From: Paenarthrobacter nicotinovorans
GTDB lineage: Bacteria; Actinomycetota; Actinomycetes; Actinomycetales; Micrococcaceae
Direction of reading: 5' to 3'
Length of the DNA stretch: 64,000 nt
NCBI RefSeq assembly: GCF_021919345.1
Contig: NZ_CP089293.1
Span: 3,968,001-4,032,000 of the forward strand
In this document: one piece after another, positions 16,396 to 25,464 of the stretch
Numbering within the stretch: the first letter of the stretch is position 1
Layout: every line of letters starts with the position of its first letter
The notes under the pieces: generated by a model
Databases searched by the model: none
What the model saw: the letters and a program-made list of their open reading frames with translations, nothing else
Told to the model about the DNA's origin: nothing
Position numbers and translations under genes: made by a program

Positions 16396-17367
16396 TTACT
16401 CCCCGCCCAGTTGCCTGAAGTCGTTCTCCCACAAGCGCCGCATCTCGGCGTCCTTGCGGATAACCTCCACCGCTTCAAGCTCCGCCGGCGGGGCAGCCCG
16501 TCGGGACCACGGCGTCAGCGTCCGGCGTCCCTGGTCCAACGCCAAGAGGGCCCTGTCAGTGAGGGCATCATTCTTCAATGCCAAGTTGGTTTTCCTGCGG
16601 CGAAGGACTTCCCTCAACGCCGCCTGGGCAGACTCATAGTCGCCCCGCGCCCGCTGGGAACGCGCCCTGATCAGCAACAACGCGGCCGAGAGGTCGTCCG
16701 TGTTCAGCAGTCCCTCTGTCCAGACCACCACATCGCGGTGGCGTTCCAAGGAGAACGCAGCCGTGCACCGCGCCAAGGCCGAAGGCAACGACGGCGGCAA
16801 GGCTGCCACAGCTTCGAGGGCGGCTTCGGTCATCCCCATTTCCCGCAGACAGTGGGCCAGCGCCAGGAACACCGACTCTTCGCTGAACAGCACCGGCACC
16901 TCGATGCGTTCGGCGACCTCAACCCGGGTGACCACCTGACCAAGGTACATGGCCGAGAACTGGCTGGCGTCGTCGTCGATCCTGGTCGTCAACCCTCGCT
17001 GCAGCAGTTCCGACGCCCGCAAGAACCCGCCGTGCTTATAGACAAGCAGGCCTGCCATGATGTGGCACAAGCCCGCCCAGCCCGGGTTCATCCGGGCGAA
17101 CGCAAGGAGACGGTCCGGATCGGTGGAGGAGAACACAGCCTCATGCATGGCCTTCGCGGGCTTGGAGGACAGCATCTTCAGCCTGGGAACACTGCCCACG
17201 AGGGACAAGCGCGCGTGGTCCCGGCCGCTGAGGACACCGGAAAGGACTCCATTTACGCCGTCGGCGAGTCCGCGCACCGGCGTCCGTACGTACCCTTCCC
17301 GGAAGGGCGTCAGGTCCCGGACGTCATGAAAAATCGTGTGCACCCGACCATTCGGCACTTGGCTCAT
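16396..17367 (-). CDS. Conserved hypothetical protein, helical-repeat-like
   Basis: A 323-residue soluble protein without a signal peptide or membrane segment. The middle and C-terminal parts consist of amphipathic helices (for example ASELLQRGL, TEAALEAVAALPPSLP, DYESAQAALREVLRRR) spaced like TPR or AAA-associated lid repeats. The N-terminal part resembles the segment between an AAA+ N-domain and its lid in some actinobacterial proteins, but no P-loop is present. Function unknown. Confidence 0.75.
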   Translation of the reverse strand: MSQVPNGRVHTIFHDVRDLTPFREGYVRTPVRGLADGVNGVLSGVLSGRDHARLSLVGSVPRLKMLSSKPAKAMHEAVFSSTDPDRLLAFARMNPGWAGLCHIMAGLLVYKHGGFLRASELLQRGLTTRIDDDASQFSAMYLGQVVTRVEVAERIEVPVLFSEESVFLALAHCLREMGMTEAALEAVAALPPSLPSALARCTAAFSLERHRDVVVWTEGLLNTDDLSAALLLIRARSQRARGDYESAQAALREVLRRRKTNLALKNDALTDRALLALDQGRRTLTPWSRRAAPPAELEAVEVIRKDAEMRRLWENDFRQLGGE

Positions 17368-17524
17368 GAATCCATGCTAACCGCCGCCTGAACTGCGCTC
17401 ATCCCCCTGCTATCCAGAGCAATTCAGGAGTATTATGGCGGCGTCGGCAAGGTTTGGCGACACCCCTTGCCGCAGGTCGGCTCTCCAGGAGAAGAGCCGG
17501 ATAACCGCGTGAAAGGGAGGACTG

Positions 17525-18004
17525 ATGACCACCGCTTCGCACCCCGCCGAACACCACCACATGATGGGGTTGACACTTCGCAACACCGCCATGGGCGTTG
17601 GCATTGTATTTCTGCTGGTAGGCGTCCTGGGCTTCATCCCGGGAATCACCACCAATTACGGCGCCATGACCTTTGCGGGACATGAATCCGGCGCCATGCT
17701 GCTTGGAGTCTTCCAAGTGTCCATACTCCACAACATCGTTCACCTGCTGTTCGGCGCGGCCGGACTGGCCATGGCAAGGAACGACCGCATGGCCCGCCTG
17801 TTCCTCCTGGGCGGCGGTGCTGTGTACATCGTTCTTTGGATCTACGGCCTGGTCATCAACCAGGAAACGGGCGCCAACTTTGTCCCGTTCAACACGGCCG
17901 ATAACTGGCTCCACCTGATCCTTGGCGTTGCCATGATCGGCCTTGGTGCATGGCTCGGCAGGGACGTCATGGACGAAACCAGCGCTACGCGAAGGAAGAT
18001 GTAA
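17525..18004 (+). CDS. DUF4383 family membrane protein
   Basis: A 159-residue protein with four predicted transmembrane helices and an N-terminal His-rich stretch. The sequence HNIVHLLFGAAGLAMAR and the closing NWLHLILGVAMIGLG are typical of DUF4383 (DUF4383/DoxX-like small membrane proteins of actinobacteria). AGGGAGGACTG precedes the ATG. It is a single-gene unit followed by a strong terminator. Role unknown. Confidence 0.87.
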   Translation: MTTASHPAEHHHMMGLTLRNTAMGVGIVFLLVGVLGFIPGITTNYGAMTFAGHESGAMLLGVFQVSILHNIVHLLFGAAGLAMARNDRMARLFLLGGGAVYIVLWIYGLVINQETGANFVPFNTADNWLHLILGVAMIGLGAWLGRDVMDETSATRRKM

Positions 18005-18034
18005 CCCTTCGACGACGCTTGGCAGAACAACGAC

Positions 18035-18065
18035 GGCGGCCGCCCCCTTCCCGGGGACGGCCGCC
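18035..18065 (+). terminator. Terminator downstream of DUF4383 gene
   Basis: GGCGGCCG (18035-18042) and CGGCCGCC (18058-18065) form an 8-bp GC stem followed by TTT. It lies 31 bp after the stop of the DUF4383 gene. Confidence 0.65.
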
Positions 18066-18079
18066 TTTCCTTGTCCCGG

Positions 18080-18140
18080 GATGCCATTCGATGGCAATGT
18101 TTGCGCCCGGGATTGTCATCAAATGCCGACCCGACGGCGG
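18080..18140. repeat. REP-like palindromic repeat, copy A (intact)
   Basis: A 61-bp element whose arms GCCATTCGATGGCAAT and ATTGTCATCAAATGCC are imperfect inverted repeats around a TTTGCGCCCGGG centre, with a CCGACGGCGG tail. It aligns without gaps to the reassembled target of the IS30-family element at 20.4 kb and, with more substitutions, to the target of the one at 40.1 kb. It lies between DUF4383 and the 3' end of the GH28 gene. Confidence 0.8.
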
Positions 18141-18163
18141 ATTGGCGCCTGCAGCGGCGGGCG

Positions 18164-20212
18164 CTACCGGGCCGCCGGCATGGGATGGACATCCGTGAAC
18201 GTGTTTCCCGTGGAGTACTGGTCCAGGCGCCAGGGATTGGCGTTGTTCCGCACGCTCTGGAACGTCACGCCGTCAAACGTGGAGTCCCGCAGGCCTTTGA
18301 TGTTGGCGGGGTTGGCGTTCCGGAACACCACGTCCTGGAAAGTGAAGGCGCTGAGGGTGGCCGTTCCTTCGCCGAGGGACGGCCCTGCCTGGATATCGAT
18401 CACCGGTTTGCTGTCGGATACAGCCATGCCGCAGGTGGGCGAGTTGTTGCCGTCCACGGAAATGTTCCGTATCACCACGTCCTTGAACGTGGCCGATTCA
18501 GCGGCGACATATCCGGACGGTGACTGGTTATAGCTGAGCGACATGATGAAAGCACTGCTGCCCATGCAGGCCATCGCGGTGTCGCGGAAGAGAAAGTCCC
18601 GGCCGCCTCCGGCCATGTCCGAGGTACTTTTCATCCGGAGGCCGCCGGTTTCAACTTTGTACATGACGTTGTCCTCAGCGAGGACCCGCTGCACCCAGGC
18701 TGCCGTGTTGGAACCGACAGCGACTCCCCCGTGGCCCATGCGCATGTAATTGTTGAAGATCCAGACGTTCTCGCTCGGCCGGCCCTGCGCCCCGTATTTG
18801 CCCTGCCCGGCCGCAAAGTTGACTTGGTCGTCTCCGGTGTCGAAGAAGTTGTTCACGACAATGCCATTGTTTGCACCGCCGAACTCCAGACCGTCACCGT
18901 TGTTGGCGTTGAACGTGGTGTGCCGCATTCCGTTCACCGTGCTGTTTTCCGTGTCCAGGATCATCACACCGTGGAACGCGGGGTTGTCCGCTGTGACTCC
19001 CTCGATGTACAGGTTTTTTACTCCCATGAAGGTCATCAAGCTGGAGCGGTATTGGCCGTACAGTACGGAGTCATCCAGGGTTTCCGGCCTGTTGATCACC
19101 CCGATGAGGGATTCCGGGCGCTCCTTGGCCCTGCGGAACTGGTCAGCCGCCAACAAGCCATCGTCCAGGACCTTGCCGGCGGAGCTTGCCGCGTATTGCG
19201 GAAGTTCGTTCCCCGCCTCATCCACTACCGACCCCTCGGCAGTGCGCTTCCACCCGTTTCCGTCCACCACGCCTTTACCGACGATGCGGACATTGCTGGC
19301 CACAGCGCCAGGTTCGCGTCCCGCCGTCGAGCGGCCGTTGTCGTCCGGAAGGACATTAAGGAGCGACGGCGGCCGACGGTAGTTCCGGTATTCGGCCTCG
19401 GCGGGGAGGGGCTCAGGTACCGGGTAGAGGTAATAGCCCTTCTCCAAGGGGTAGTCCTCCGCCTGGTCGGAGCCGAGCAGGCGTGCGCCCTCCTGGAGTT
19501 CCAGGGTCATGTCCGAGTGCAGGAAAAGTGCCCCCGTTTTGAAGGTACCTGCAGGAACCACCACGGTGCAGCCCGGTGTTCTACAGGTATCGATGGCCTT
19601 CTGGATTGCCTTGGTGTTGAGGGTCTTTCCATCGCCCACAGCCTTGTACGCGGGATTGGTGATGGTGACTTGGTGCCGTTCGGGCGTGGTGGTGACGGTG
19701 ATTGGCCCACTCGCCGGAGACTCGGTTCCGTCTTTCCTCACAGCGGTCACGCTGAACTGGTAGCTGGTGCGCGGCGACAAGCCGGTCACCGTGAAGTTGT
19801 GGGCCACAGTCCGGACGTGGAATCCATCCTTGTCGGCGGCCCGGAACGCGTCCACGTATTTCTGGGCCGGTGAAAAGATCCGCGCATTCTCCTCCGCGGT
19901 TCCCAGCGCCCTGTTGTTCATGTAGACGCGGTAGTCCACGACGTCGTCGTAAACGTCCGGCTTGTTCCACACCAGCAACGTCTTGTCACTGCCGGTGGCT
20001 TGCGCCGGGACACAGAGGTTTTGTGGGGCCCTGCCGTTGCCTGAATCAAGGTGGATGCTGGAGCTGGAACATGCCGGGCTGTCGGCTTTGCCTGCGGGAG
20101 CCGCAGTGGCCGGCGGGCCTGCGGCCACAACACAGCCCAACCCGATCACTGCTGCCAACGCGAGGCCGCCCAGGCTTTGGCGTATTTCCGGTTTTCTTCG
20201 GGTCGATCGCAT
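18164..20212 (-). CDS. Secreted GH28 polygalacturonase/pectinase with fibronectin III domain
   Basis: A 682-residue exported glycoside hydrolase, probably cleaving polygalacturonan or rhamnogalacturonan. A signal peptide (about residues 1-41, ending ATAAPA) is followed by a fibronectin type III-like domain (about 60-170) and a right-handed beta-helix with GH28 catalytic motifs: NNGDGLEF, FFDTGDDQVN, GHGGVAVGS and the R-x-K motif GGLRMKS. The ATG at 20212 was chosen because GGGAAGGATC lies upstream and the signal peptide starts there. A perfect LacI-type palindrome upstream suggests sugar-responsive repression. The gene is bracketed by two copies of a REP-like repeat. Confidence 0.9.
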   Translation of the reverse strand: MRSTRRKPEIRQSLGGLALAAVIGLGCVVAAGPPATAAPAGKADSPACSSSSIHLDSGNGRAPQNLCVPAQATGSDKTLLVWNKPDVYDDVVDYRVYMNNRALGTAEENARIFSPAQKYVDAFRAADKDGFHVRTVAHNFTVTGLSPRTSYQFSVTAVRKDGTESPASGPITVTTTPERHQVTITNPAYKAVGDGKTLNTKAIQKAIDTCRTPGCTVVVPAGTFKTGALFLHSDMTLELQEGARLLGSDQAEDYPLEKGYYLYPVPEPLPAEAEYRNYRRPPSLLNVLPDDNGRSTAGREPGAVASNVRIVGKGVVDGNGWKRTAEGSVVDEAGNELPQYAASSAGKVLDDGLLAADQFRRAKERPESLIGVINRPETLDDSVLYGQYRSSLMTFMGVKNLYIEGVTADNPAFHGVMILDTENSTVNGMRHTTFNANNGDGLEFGGANNGIVVNNFFDTGDDQVNFAAGQGKYGAQGRPSENVWIFNNYMRMGHGGVAVGSNTAAWVQRVLAEDNVMYKVETGGLRMKSTSDMAGGGRDFLFRDTAMACMGSSAFIMSLSYNQSPSGYVAAESATFKDVVIRNISVDGNNSPTCGMAVSDSKPVIDIQAGPSLGEGTATLSAFTFQDVVFRNANPANIKGLRDSTFDGVTFQSVRNNANPWRLDQYSTGNTFTDVHPMPAAR

Positions 20213-20292
20213 GGATGATCCTTCCCGGGGCACAACGGCGTGCCCCAGTACTTGGAGGCTAAGGGCTCTCCGGGAATGTTTGGGAAACAGCA

Positions 20293-20306
20293 AGAAAACG
20301 TTTTCT
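20293..20306 (-). promoter_or_regulatory. LacI-family-type operator upstream of the GH28 gene
   Basis: AGAAAACGTTTTCT is a perfect 14-bp palindrome with the central CG typical of LacI/GalR-family operators. It lies 80 bp upstream of the GH28 start. No LacI-family gene is in the window, so the regulator must be encoded elsewhere. Confidence 0.6.
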
Positions 20307-20360
20307 CAGAACACCCTAGGAAGGTTTGGGGGCGGGGTCAAGCACTTGGTTGCGCGCCGA

Positions 20361-20387
20361 GATGCCATTTGATGACAATGTTCGCGC
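20361..20387. repeat. REP-like repeat copy B, left half
   Basis: The left half of a palindromic repeat (GATGCCATTTGATGACAAT then GTTCGCGC) interrupted by an IS30-family element. Its last three bases, CGC at 20385-20387, recur directly after the element at 21653-21655, giving a 3-bp target duplication. The right half resumes at 21653. Confidence 0.8.
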
Positions 20388-21652
20388 GGCAAAGTCATAG
20401 GGTCGTTGCAACGCTCTGATTGATGGAGCGTTTTATGGTCAAGTTGTTCCCCAAGGCTGCGCGTACTGAGTTTCTTGATTTGGTGTGTGCGGGGATGCCT
20501 GTTCGTACTGCTGCCCGGCGTGTCGGGGCGGTGCACGCTACCGGGCACAATTGGTGGGTTCAGTCTGGCCTAATGATGACCGTGAACCGGGGTGCTACCG
20601 GAGGTCTTGCCGATCCTGCTCCTTCAGTCGGGGGCCCTGGCCGTGCGTTGGGTCTGGAAGAGCGAGGCATGATCCAGATGGGTGTGCGGATGGGCCTCAG
20701 TTACGCGAAGATCGGCGCATTGATCGGGCGGGATAAGTCCGTAGTTTGGCGGGAGGTCAAACGCCACACGAGCGCGGACGGGAAGTACTACGCCTCGGTC
20801 GCTCACGCCAAAGCGCATCAGGACAGGCGCCGTCCCAAACCCTTCAGGCTGGCCAAGGACGAGGGTTTGTGCCGGCTGGTCGGCGTCTGGATGGATGACG
20901 GGTGGAGTCCGAAGCTGATCTCCTCGATGTTGGCGTATTACTTCGGTGACGATCAGACTATGCAGGTGAGCCACGAGACGATCTACCAGGCCCTTTACGT
21001 CCAAACCCGCGGGAACCTGCGGGCGGACCTGGCCGAAAAGCTCAGCCTGAAACGCAAACAACGCATCCCCCACGGCACTGACCGGCGCGCCAACAGCCCC
21101 TATAAAGAGGCCTTCAAGATCAGCCAACGTCCCGCCGAGGTCCAGGACCGGGCAGTGCCCGGGCATTGGGAAGGTGACCTCATCATCGGCGCCAACGGGA
21201 CAGCGATCGGAACCTTGGTGGAACGCTCAACCCGGTTCACGATCCTGCTGCACCTGCCAGGGGACCACACCGCGGAAACCGTTGCCGCCGCGATGATCCG
21301 GGAGATGGCCTCCCTCCCGGATCACCTGCGCCGGTCGATCACCTGGGACCGCGGCACCGAACTGGCCGACTACGCAAAAATCCAGACCGCTCTCGATACG
21401 ACGATGTACTTCTGCGACCCGCACTCGCCCTGGCAGCGCGGCACCAACGAAAACACCAACCGGCTCCTGCGGTTCTGGTTCGAGAAAGGCACTGACTTTT
21501 CAGTGCACACCCCCGAGGACATCCGCCTGGTCGCAGCGAAACTCAACCGCCGCCCCAGACCAACACTGAACCTCGAGACCCCAGCCAACCGGCTAAACCA
21601 GCTGCTACAAGCGGCCTAACCCCCAGCGTTGCTCCCACCAATTGACTTTGCC
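20388..21652 (+). mobile_element. IS30-family insertion sequence, 1265 bp
   Basis: Terminal inverted repeats are 28 bp: 20388-20415 starts GGCAAAGTCA and ends GCAACGCT, and the complement of 21625-21652 matches at 22 of 28 positions. The flanking CGC is duplicated on both sides. The single gene inside encodes an IS30-type DDE transposase. Joining the flanks reconstitutes a REP-like repeat that aligns base for base with the intact copy at 18080-18140, so the element inserted at the centre of that palindrome. Both ends and the reading frame look intact. Confidence 0.9.
20435..21619 (+). CDS. IS30-family transposase
   Basis: A 394-residue transposase. An N-terminal helix-turn-helix region (LGLEERGMIQMGVRMGLSYA, IGALIGRDKSVVWREVKRH) is followed by an integrase-core domain with the DDE triad in HWEGDL, ITWDRGTE and NENTNRLLR. 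The start MVK at 20435 is favoured because GGAGCG lies upstream and the related transposase at 40.1 kb also begins MVK; an ATG at 20423 is possible. It is full-length with no frameshift. Confidence 0.92.
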   Translation: MVKLFPKAARTEFLDLVCAGMPVRTAARRVGAVHATGHNWWVQSGLMMTVNRGATGGLADPAPSVGGPGRALGLEERGMIQMGVRMGLSYAKIGALIGRDKSVVWREVKRHTSADGKYYASVAHAKAHQDRRRPKPFRLAKDEGLCRLVGVWMDDGWSPKLISSMLAYYFGDDQTMQVSHETIYQALYVQTRGNLRADLAEKLSLKRKQRIPHGTDRRANSPYKEAFKISQRPAEVQDRAVPGHWEGDLIIGANGTAIGTLVERSTRFTILLHLPGDHTAETVAAAMIREMASLPDHLRRSITWDRGTELADYAKIQTALDTTMYFCDPHSPWQRGTNENTNRLLRFWFEKGTDFSVHTPEDIRLVAAKLNRRPRPTLNLETPANRLNQLLQAA

Positions 21653-21689
21653 CGCGGCGGATTGTCATCAACTGTCACCTCGACGGCGG
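21653..21689. repeat. REP-like repeat copy B, right half
   Basis: CGC (target duplication), then GGCGGATTGTCATCAACTG and a CTCGACGGCGG tail. This is the right half of the repeat whose left half ends at 20387. Its spacing from the insertion point equals that in the intact copy A. Confidence 0.8.
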
Positions 21690-21697
21690 ACGGGCGC

Positions 21698-22513
21698 CTA
21701 CCGCGGGGAGCGGCCACCCAGGCGTGAGGTGACCTTGGCCGCCGCTGCGGCGCAGGCTTCGCCGAGGCTGCCCAGGGTGTCCTGTGAGACCCGGAATTTG
21801 GGGGCAGGAATCAAGACGGAGGCCACGATGTCGCCCCTGTGGTCGTAGACCGGCGAAGCAACCCCGACCTCTTCAATGGAGGTTTCGCCGAAGTTGGCGG
21901 CCCAGCCCCGTTGAGCGGCTTCTTCAAGCCGAGCCAGGTAACTTTCCACAGAAGCTTCGTCCAGGCCCGGCAGGGTGATGGAACCACTGCGCAGCAGGTT
22001 CCGCACCCTGTCCTTGTCTTCGTTGGCAAGGAACACCTGCACCGATGAACTCAACGCCTCGTTGTAGCGGGCTCCGAGCGGGGCCAGGTGTTTCACCTGG
22101 TGGCGGCTGGGGATCTGCTCCACGCACATGGACTCGACGCCGTTCCACACCATGAGGGCGCTCGTCTCGCCCGTGCGTTCGGTCAACTCCCGCAGGACGG
22201 GGTAGGCCACGCGTCGCTCTTCGAGTTCCGCCAGGAGGGGGCCCGCCATCGCGATCATCCCCAACCCCAAGCGGAACCTGCGAGAATCGACGTCGCGCTC
22301 TACCAGGTTTTCCTGCTCAAGCGTGGCCAGGATGCGAGAAACCGTACTCTTGTGCAGGCCGATCCGGCCCGCGATTTCGGTGACCCCCAGGAGCGGCTCG
22401 TCTGCAGTAAAGCTCCTCAGCACCGCGATGGCGTTGACGATGACGGACGTGCTCTTGCTGTCGCCGTTACCGTTGTTGCCGTCAGGAGTCTCGCTGGTTT
22501 CCGTGGGAGTCAT
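21698..22513 (-). CDS. IclR family transcriptional regulator
   Basis: A 271-residue regulator with an N-terminal winged helix (residues about 25-85: VIVNAIAVLRSF, VTEIAGRIGLHKSTVSRILATLE) and a C-terminal IclR effector domain (MVWNGVESMCVEQIPS, APLGARYNEALSSS). It lies directly downstream of the creatinase gene on the same strand, separated by two palindromes, and is a candidate regulator of creatine use. No close ribosome-binding site is visible before the ATG. Confidence 0.88.
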   Translation of the reverse strand: MTPTETSETPDGNNGNGDSKSTSVIVNAIAVLRSFTADEPLLGVTEIAGRIGLHKSTVSRILATLEQENLVERDVDSRRFRLGLGMIAMAGPLLAELEERRVAYPVLRELTERTGETSALMVWNGVESMCVEQIPSRHQVKHLAPLGARYNEALSSSVQVFLANEDKDRVRNLLRSGSITLPGLDEASVESYLARLEEAAQRGWAANFGETSIEEVGVASPVYDHRGDIVASVLIPAPKFRVSQDTLGSLGEACAAAAAKVTSRLGGRSPR

Positions 22514-22537
22514 GGGTTCACTATATTTCGCCGCGGC

Positions 22538-22556
22538 GGTCCGGAAGTTCCGGACC
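22538..22556. promoter_or_regulatory. Perfect palindrome upstream of the iclR-type gene
   Basis: GGTCCGGAA-G-TTCCGGACC has 9-bp perfect arms and lies 25 bp upstream of the IclR-family start. The TTCCGGAA-like core fits a dimeric regulator site and could be an autoregulatory operator. It could instead form part of the terminator region of the preceding creatinase gene. Confidence 0.45.
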
Positions 22557-22558
22557 GG

Positions 22559-22592
22559 GGCCGGCGGACGCCGTGCACTGCGCCCGCCGGCC
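22559..22592 (-). terminator. GC-rich hairpin after the creatinase gene
   Basis: GGCCGGCGG (22559-22567) and CCGCCGGCC (22584-22592) form a perfect 9-bp stem 9 bp beyond the creatinase stop. It lacks a T-tract on the transcribed side. It is a likely attenuator or terminator between creatinase and the IclR gene. Confidence 0.5.
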
Positions 22593-22600
22593 GTTGCACC

Positions 22601-23857
22601 CTAGGCTCCGATAATGTTGTACTCGGGGCCGAACGGGAACTTGGTGATGTTCTCCGCACCGTCCTCGCCGACCACCAGGATGTCGTGTTCCCGGTATCCG
22701 CCGGCACCCGGCTGGCCGTCCAGCACAGTGATCATGGGCTCCATCGAAACCACCATGCCGGGCTCGAGGACCGTGTCGATGTCCTCTCGCAGTTCAAGAC
22801 CGGCTTCTCGTCCGTAGTAGTGGCTGAGCACACCGAACGAGTGGCCGTAGCCGAAGGTCCGGTTCGCCAGGAGGCCGTGGCTGATGTAGATCTCGTTGAG
22901 CTCCGCAGCGATGTCCTTGCAGACAGCGCCCGGCTTGATGAGTTCCAGTCCGCGCTTGTGGACCTCAACGTTGATGTTCCACAGTTCCAGTGAGCGGGCA
23001 TCCGGTTCGCCGTAGAACAGGGTGCGCTCCAGGGCGGTGTAGTAGCCGCTGGTCATCGGGAAGCAGTTCAGGGACAGGATGTCGTGTTCCTGGATCTTGC
23101 GGGTGGTGGCCCAGTTGTGGGCGCCGTCGGTGTTGATGCCCGACTGGAACCACACCCAAGTATCGCGGATTTCCGAGTCCGGGAAGGTCCGGGCAATCTC
23201 GTGGACCATGGCCTCGGTGCCGATCAGGGCAACCTCGTACTCCGTGATACCCGCAGTGATCGCGTTGCGGATGGCTTCGCCGCCCAGGTCGCCGATGCGC
23301 GCGCCGTGTTTGATGACAGCGATCTCTTCGTCGGACTTGATCATGCGCTGGCGCATGGCCGCCTGCGCAACGTCCACCAGCGTCGCGCCGGAGAACGCGG
23401 CCTGGATCTTGTTCCGGTTGTCCAAGGGCAGCGAGTCATCCTCGACGCCGATGCGGCGCGGGTTGATGCCGCGGGTCCGCAGGACTTCCTGGATGGCATG
23501 AATGTAGTTGTCGCGGCGCCAGTCCGTGTACACGAGGTTGTCGCCGTAGCTGCGGCGCCAAGGCATACCGGCGTCGATATTGGCCGTAATGGTGACCGTG
23601 TCATCCTTGGTGACCACCATGCCGTAGGACCGGCCGAAGTAGGTGAAGAGGAAGTCGGAGTAGTACTTGATGGAGTGGTAGCTGGTGAGGACGACGGCGT
23701 CGAGGTCCTTCTCGGCCATAATCCTGCGAAGGCCGGCGAGGCGGCGTTCGAACTCAGCGTCGGAGAAGGTCAGCGAAACCTTTCCGCCGTTGTGAAGGAC
23801 CTTGGTGCGCTCGAGTTTTGCGACATCGTTGACGGACTCGTTTTCGGTGATGGTCAT
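22601..23857 (-). CDS. Creatinase (creatine amidinohydrolase)
   Basis: A 418-residue pita-bread-fold enzyme of the M24 superfamily that hydrolyses creatine to sarcosine and urea. It shares long blocks with characterised Pseudomonas creatinase as I recall it: TSYHSIKYYSDFLFTYFGR, WFQSGINTDGAHN (containing the catalytic His), YYTALERTLF, RTFGYGHSFGVLSHYYGRE, VSMEPM and a closing GAENITKFPFGPEYNII. Metal-binding M24 peptidase ligands are absent, as in creatinases. The ATG at 23857 follows GAAAGGAACCACC. It lies 28 bp downstream of an MFS transporter and near the sarcosine oxidase operon, which consumes its product. Confidence 0.92.
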   Translation of the reverse strand: MTITENESVNDVAKLERTKVLHNGGKVSLTFSDAEFERRLAGLRRIMAEKDLDAVVLTSYHSIKYYSDFLFTYFGRSYGMVVTKDDTVTITANIDAGMPWRRSYGDNLVYTDWRRDNYIHAIQEVLRTRGINPRRIGVEDDSLPLDNRNKIQAAFSGATLVDVAQAAMRQRMIKSDEEIAVIKHGARIGDLGGEAIRNAITAGITEYEVALIGTEAMVHEIARTFPDSEIRDTWVWFQSGINTDGAHNWATTRKIQEHDILSLNCFPMTSGYYTALERTLFYGEPDARSLELWNINVEVHKRGLELIKPGAVCKDIAAELNEIYISHGLLANRTFGYGHSFGVLSHYYGREAGLELREDIDTVLEPGMVVSMEPMITVLDGQPGAGGYREHDILVVGEDGAENITKFPFGPEYNIIGA

Positions 23858-23885
23858 GGTGGTTCCTTTCAATGGGTTGGTTTGA

Positions 23886-25259
23886 CTAGTCCTGCTGCAG
23901 CGGCTTCTTTGACGTTTCTGCTGCGAAAAGGACTGCGATGAGGGAAACGAGGGCGGCGGCCACGAGGTACCAGCCGGGGGCCAGCTTGCTGTGGGTCATG
24001 CCGATCAGGAGTGTTGCCATGAACGGTGCGGTGCCGCCGAACAGGGCGTTGGAGAGGTTGAAGCTGACAGCAAAGCCGGTGTAGCGGACCTTCGTGGGGA
24101 AGAGTTCGGCGAGGAAACTGGGCAGGGTACCGTCGTTGAGGGTGAGCATCCCGCCCAGCAGGATCTGCACCAACACGATCACCAGGAAGTTGCGGGTGTC
24201 CAGGAGCATGAAGGCCGGGACTGTCAGCAGGATGAAGAGGACTGACGCCGTCATGAGCATGCGCTTGCGGCCGAATTTGTCGGAGGCAATACCGGTCAGG
24301 AAGATGAAGCCGATGTAGCTGGCCAGGGCAATGGTGGTGGCCAGGAACGATTCCGTGGCTCCGAAGCCCAGCTCTTCCGACAGGTAGGTGGGCATGTAGC
24401 TGAGGATCACATAGAAGCCGACGGCGTTGAGCAGCACCGCACCGGTGGCGATGATGAGCTGCTTCCGGTAGGTCCTGAACATGGCGAAGGCAGGTGCTTT
24501 GACTGCGGTGTCCTTCTCGGCCAGTTCACGGAATGCCGGCGTGTCCTCCAGCTTGGTCCGGATGTACCGACCAATCAGGCCCATGGGTGCCGCGAGCAGG
24601 AAGGGCAGGCGCCAGCCCCATTCGTTCAGCTGCTCTGCGGTGAGGATCGAACTCAGCAGGGCGGCCAGCAGGGATCCCAGCAGCAGTCCCGCTGCCGTAC
24701 TTGCAGGCACGACGGCGGCATAGAGTCCGCGGCGATTGGCCGGTGCGTACTCCACCAGGAAGGCGGACGCGCCTGCATACTCGCCGGCGGCCGAGAAGCC
24801 TTGGACTACCCGGACCAGGAGGAGAAGGATGGGCGCCATGACGCCGATCGTGGCGTAGCCCGGGATCAGGGCGATGCAGAAAGTGGCCACCGACATCAGG
24901 ACGATCGAGAGGCTGAGTGCTTGCTTGCGGCCGAGCCTGTCTCCGATGTGGCCCCAAATGAAACCGCCGAGCGGCCTCACGAAGAAGCTGATGGCGAAGA
25001 CTCCGAAGGTCGCGAGCAGGGCGGTTTGCCGGTCGGACTCAGGGAAGAAGACCGAGGAGATGATGCCGGCCAGATAACCGTAGACGGCGTAATCGAACCA
25101 TTCGACAAAGTTGCCGATGAAGCTGGCAGTGACAACCCGCCGTCGGGTGTCTTTGCTGACTGTGTTCTTGCTGGCTGTGTTCTTGGGGCTGGGTGTGTGG
25201 TTGTGGCCGGAGGCGGGTGAGGTGCCTTGCTCGGCTGCCACAGAGGATTCATTGCTCAT
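23886..25259 (-). CDS. MFS transporter, metabolite:H+ symporter (MHS) family
   Basis: A 457-residue carrier with twelve predicted helices, related to ProP/ShiA-type metabolite:proton symporters. The family signatures are FVEWFDYAVYGYLA in helix 1, PLGGFIWGHIGDRLGRKQAL between helices 2 and 3, and RVVQGFSAAGEYAGAS in helix 4. An Ala/Ser/Thr-rich cytoplasmic N-terminus precedes helix 1. The ATG at 25259 follows GGTGGACAC and excludes an unconserved extension. Its position just before creatinase suggests uptake of creatine or a related betaine-like compound. Confidence 0.88.
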   Translation of the reverse strand: MSNESSVAAEQGTSPASGHNHTPSPKNTASKNTVSKDTRRRVVTASFIGNFVEWFDYAVYGYLAGIISSVFFPESDRQTALLATFGVFAISFFVRPLGGFIWGHIGDRLGRKQALSLSIVLMSVATFCIALIPGYATIGVMAPILLLLVRVVQGFSAAGEYAGASAFLVEYAPANRRGLYAAVVPASTAAGLLLGSLLAALLSSILTAEQLNEWGWRLPFLLAAPMGLIGRYIRTKLEDTPAFRELAEKDTAVKAPAFAMFRTYRKQLIIATGAVLLNAVGFYVILSYMPTYLSEELGFGATESFLATTIALASYIGFIFLTGIASDKFGRKRMLMTASVLFILLTVPAFMLLDTRNFLVIVLVQILLGGMLTLNDGTLPSFLAELFPTKVRYTGFAVSFNLSNALFGGTAPFMATLLIGMTHSKLAPGWYLVAAALVSLIAVLFAAETSKKPLQQD

Positions 25260-25464
25260 GTGTCCACCAAAATCATTGGGGTTGCATTCAACGCAACGCT
25301 GTTGCACCAGAGTATGTGTGCTGTGGATCACGGTCAAGGGGTGATTTGCAAAATTTCGAGCGGCTTCTCTGGCGAAGTGTTGCGGAGAGTGAACGCGAGG
25401 CCGAGATTGGCATTTGTTGCACTGGGTGATTTCAAGTTGCACTGAGCGTTGAAGCTCGCCCACC

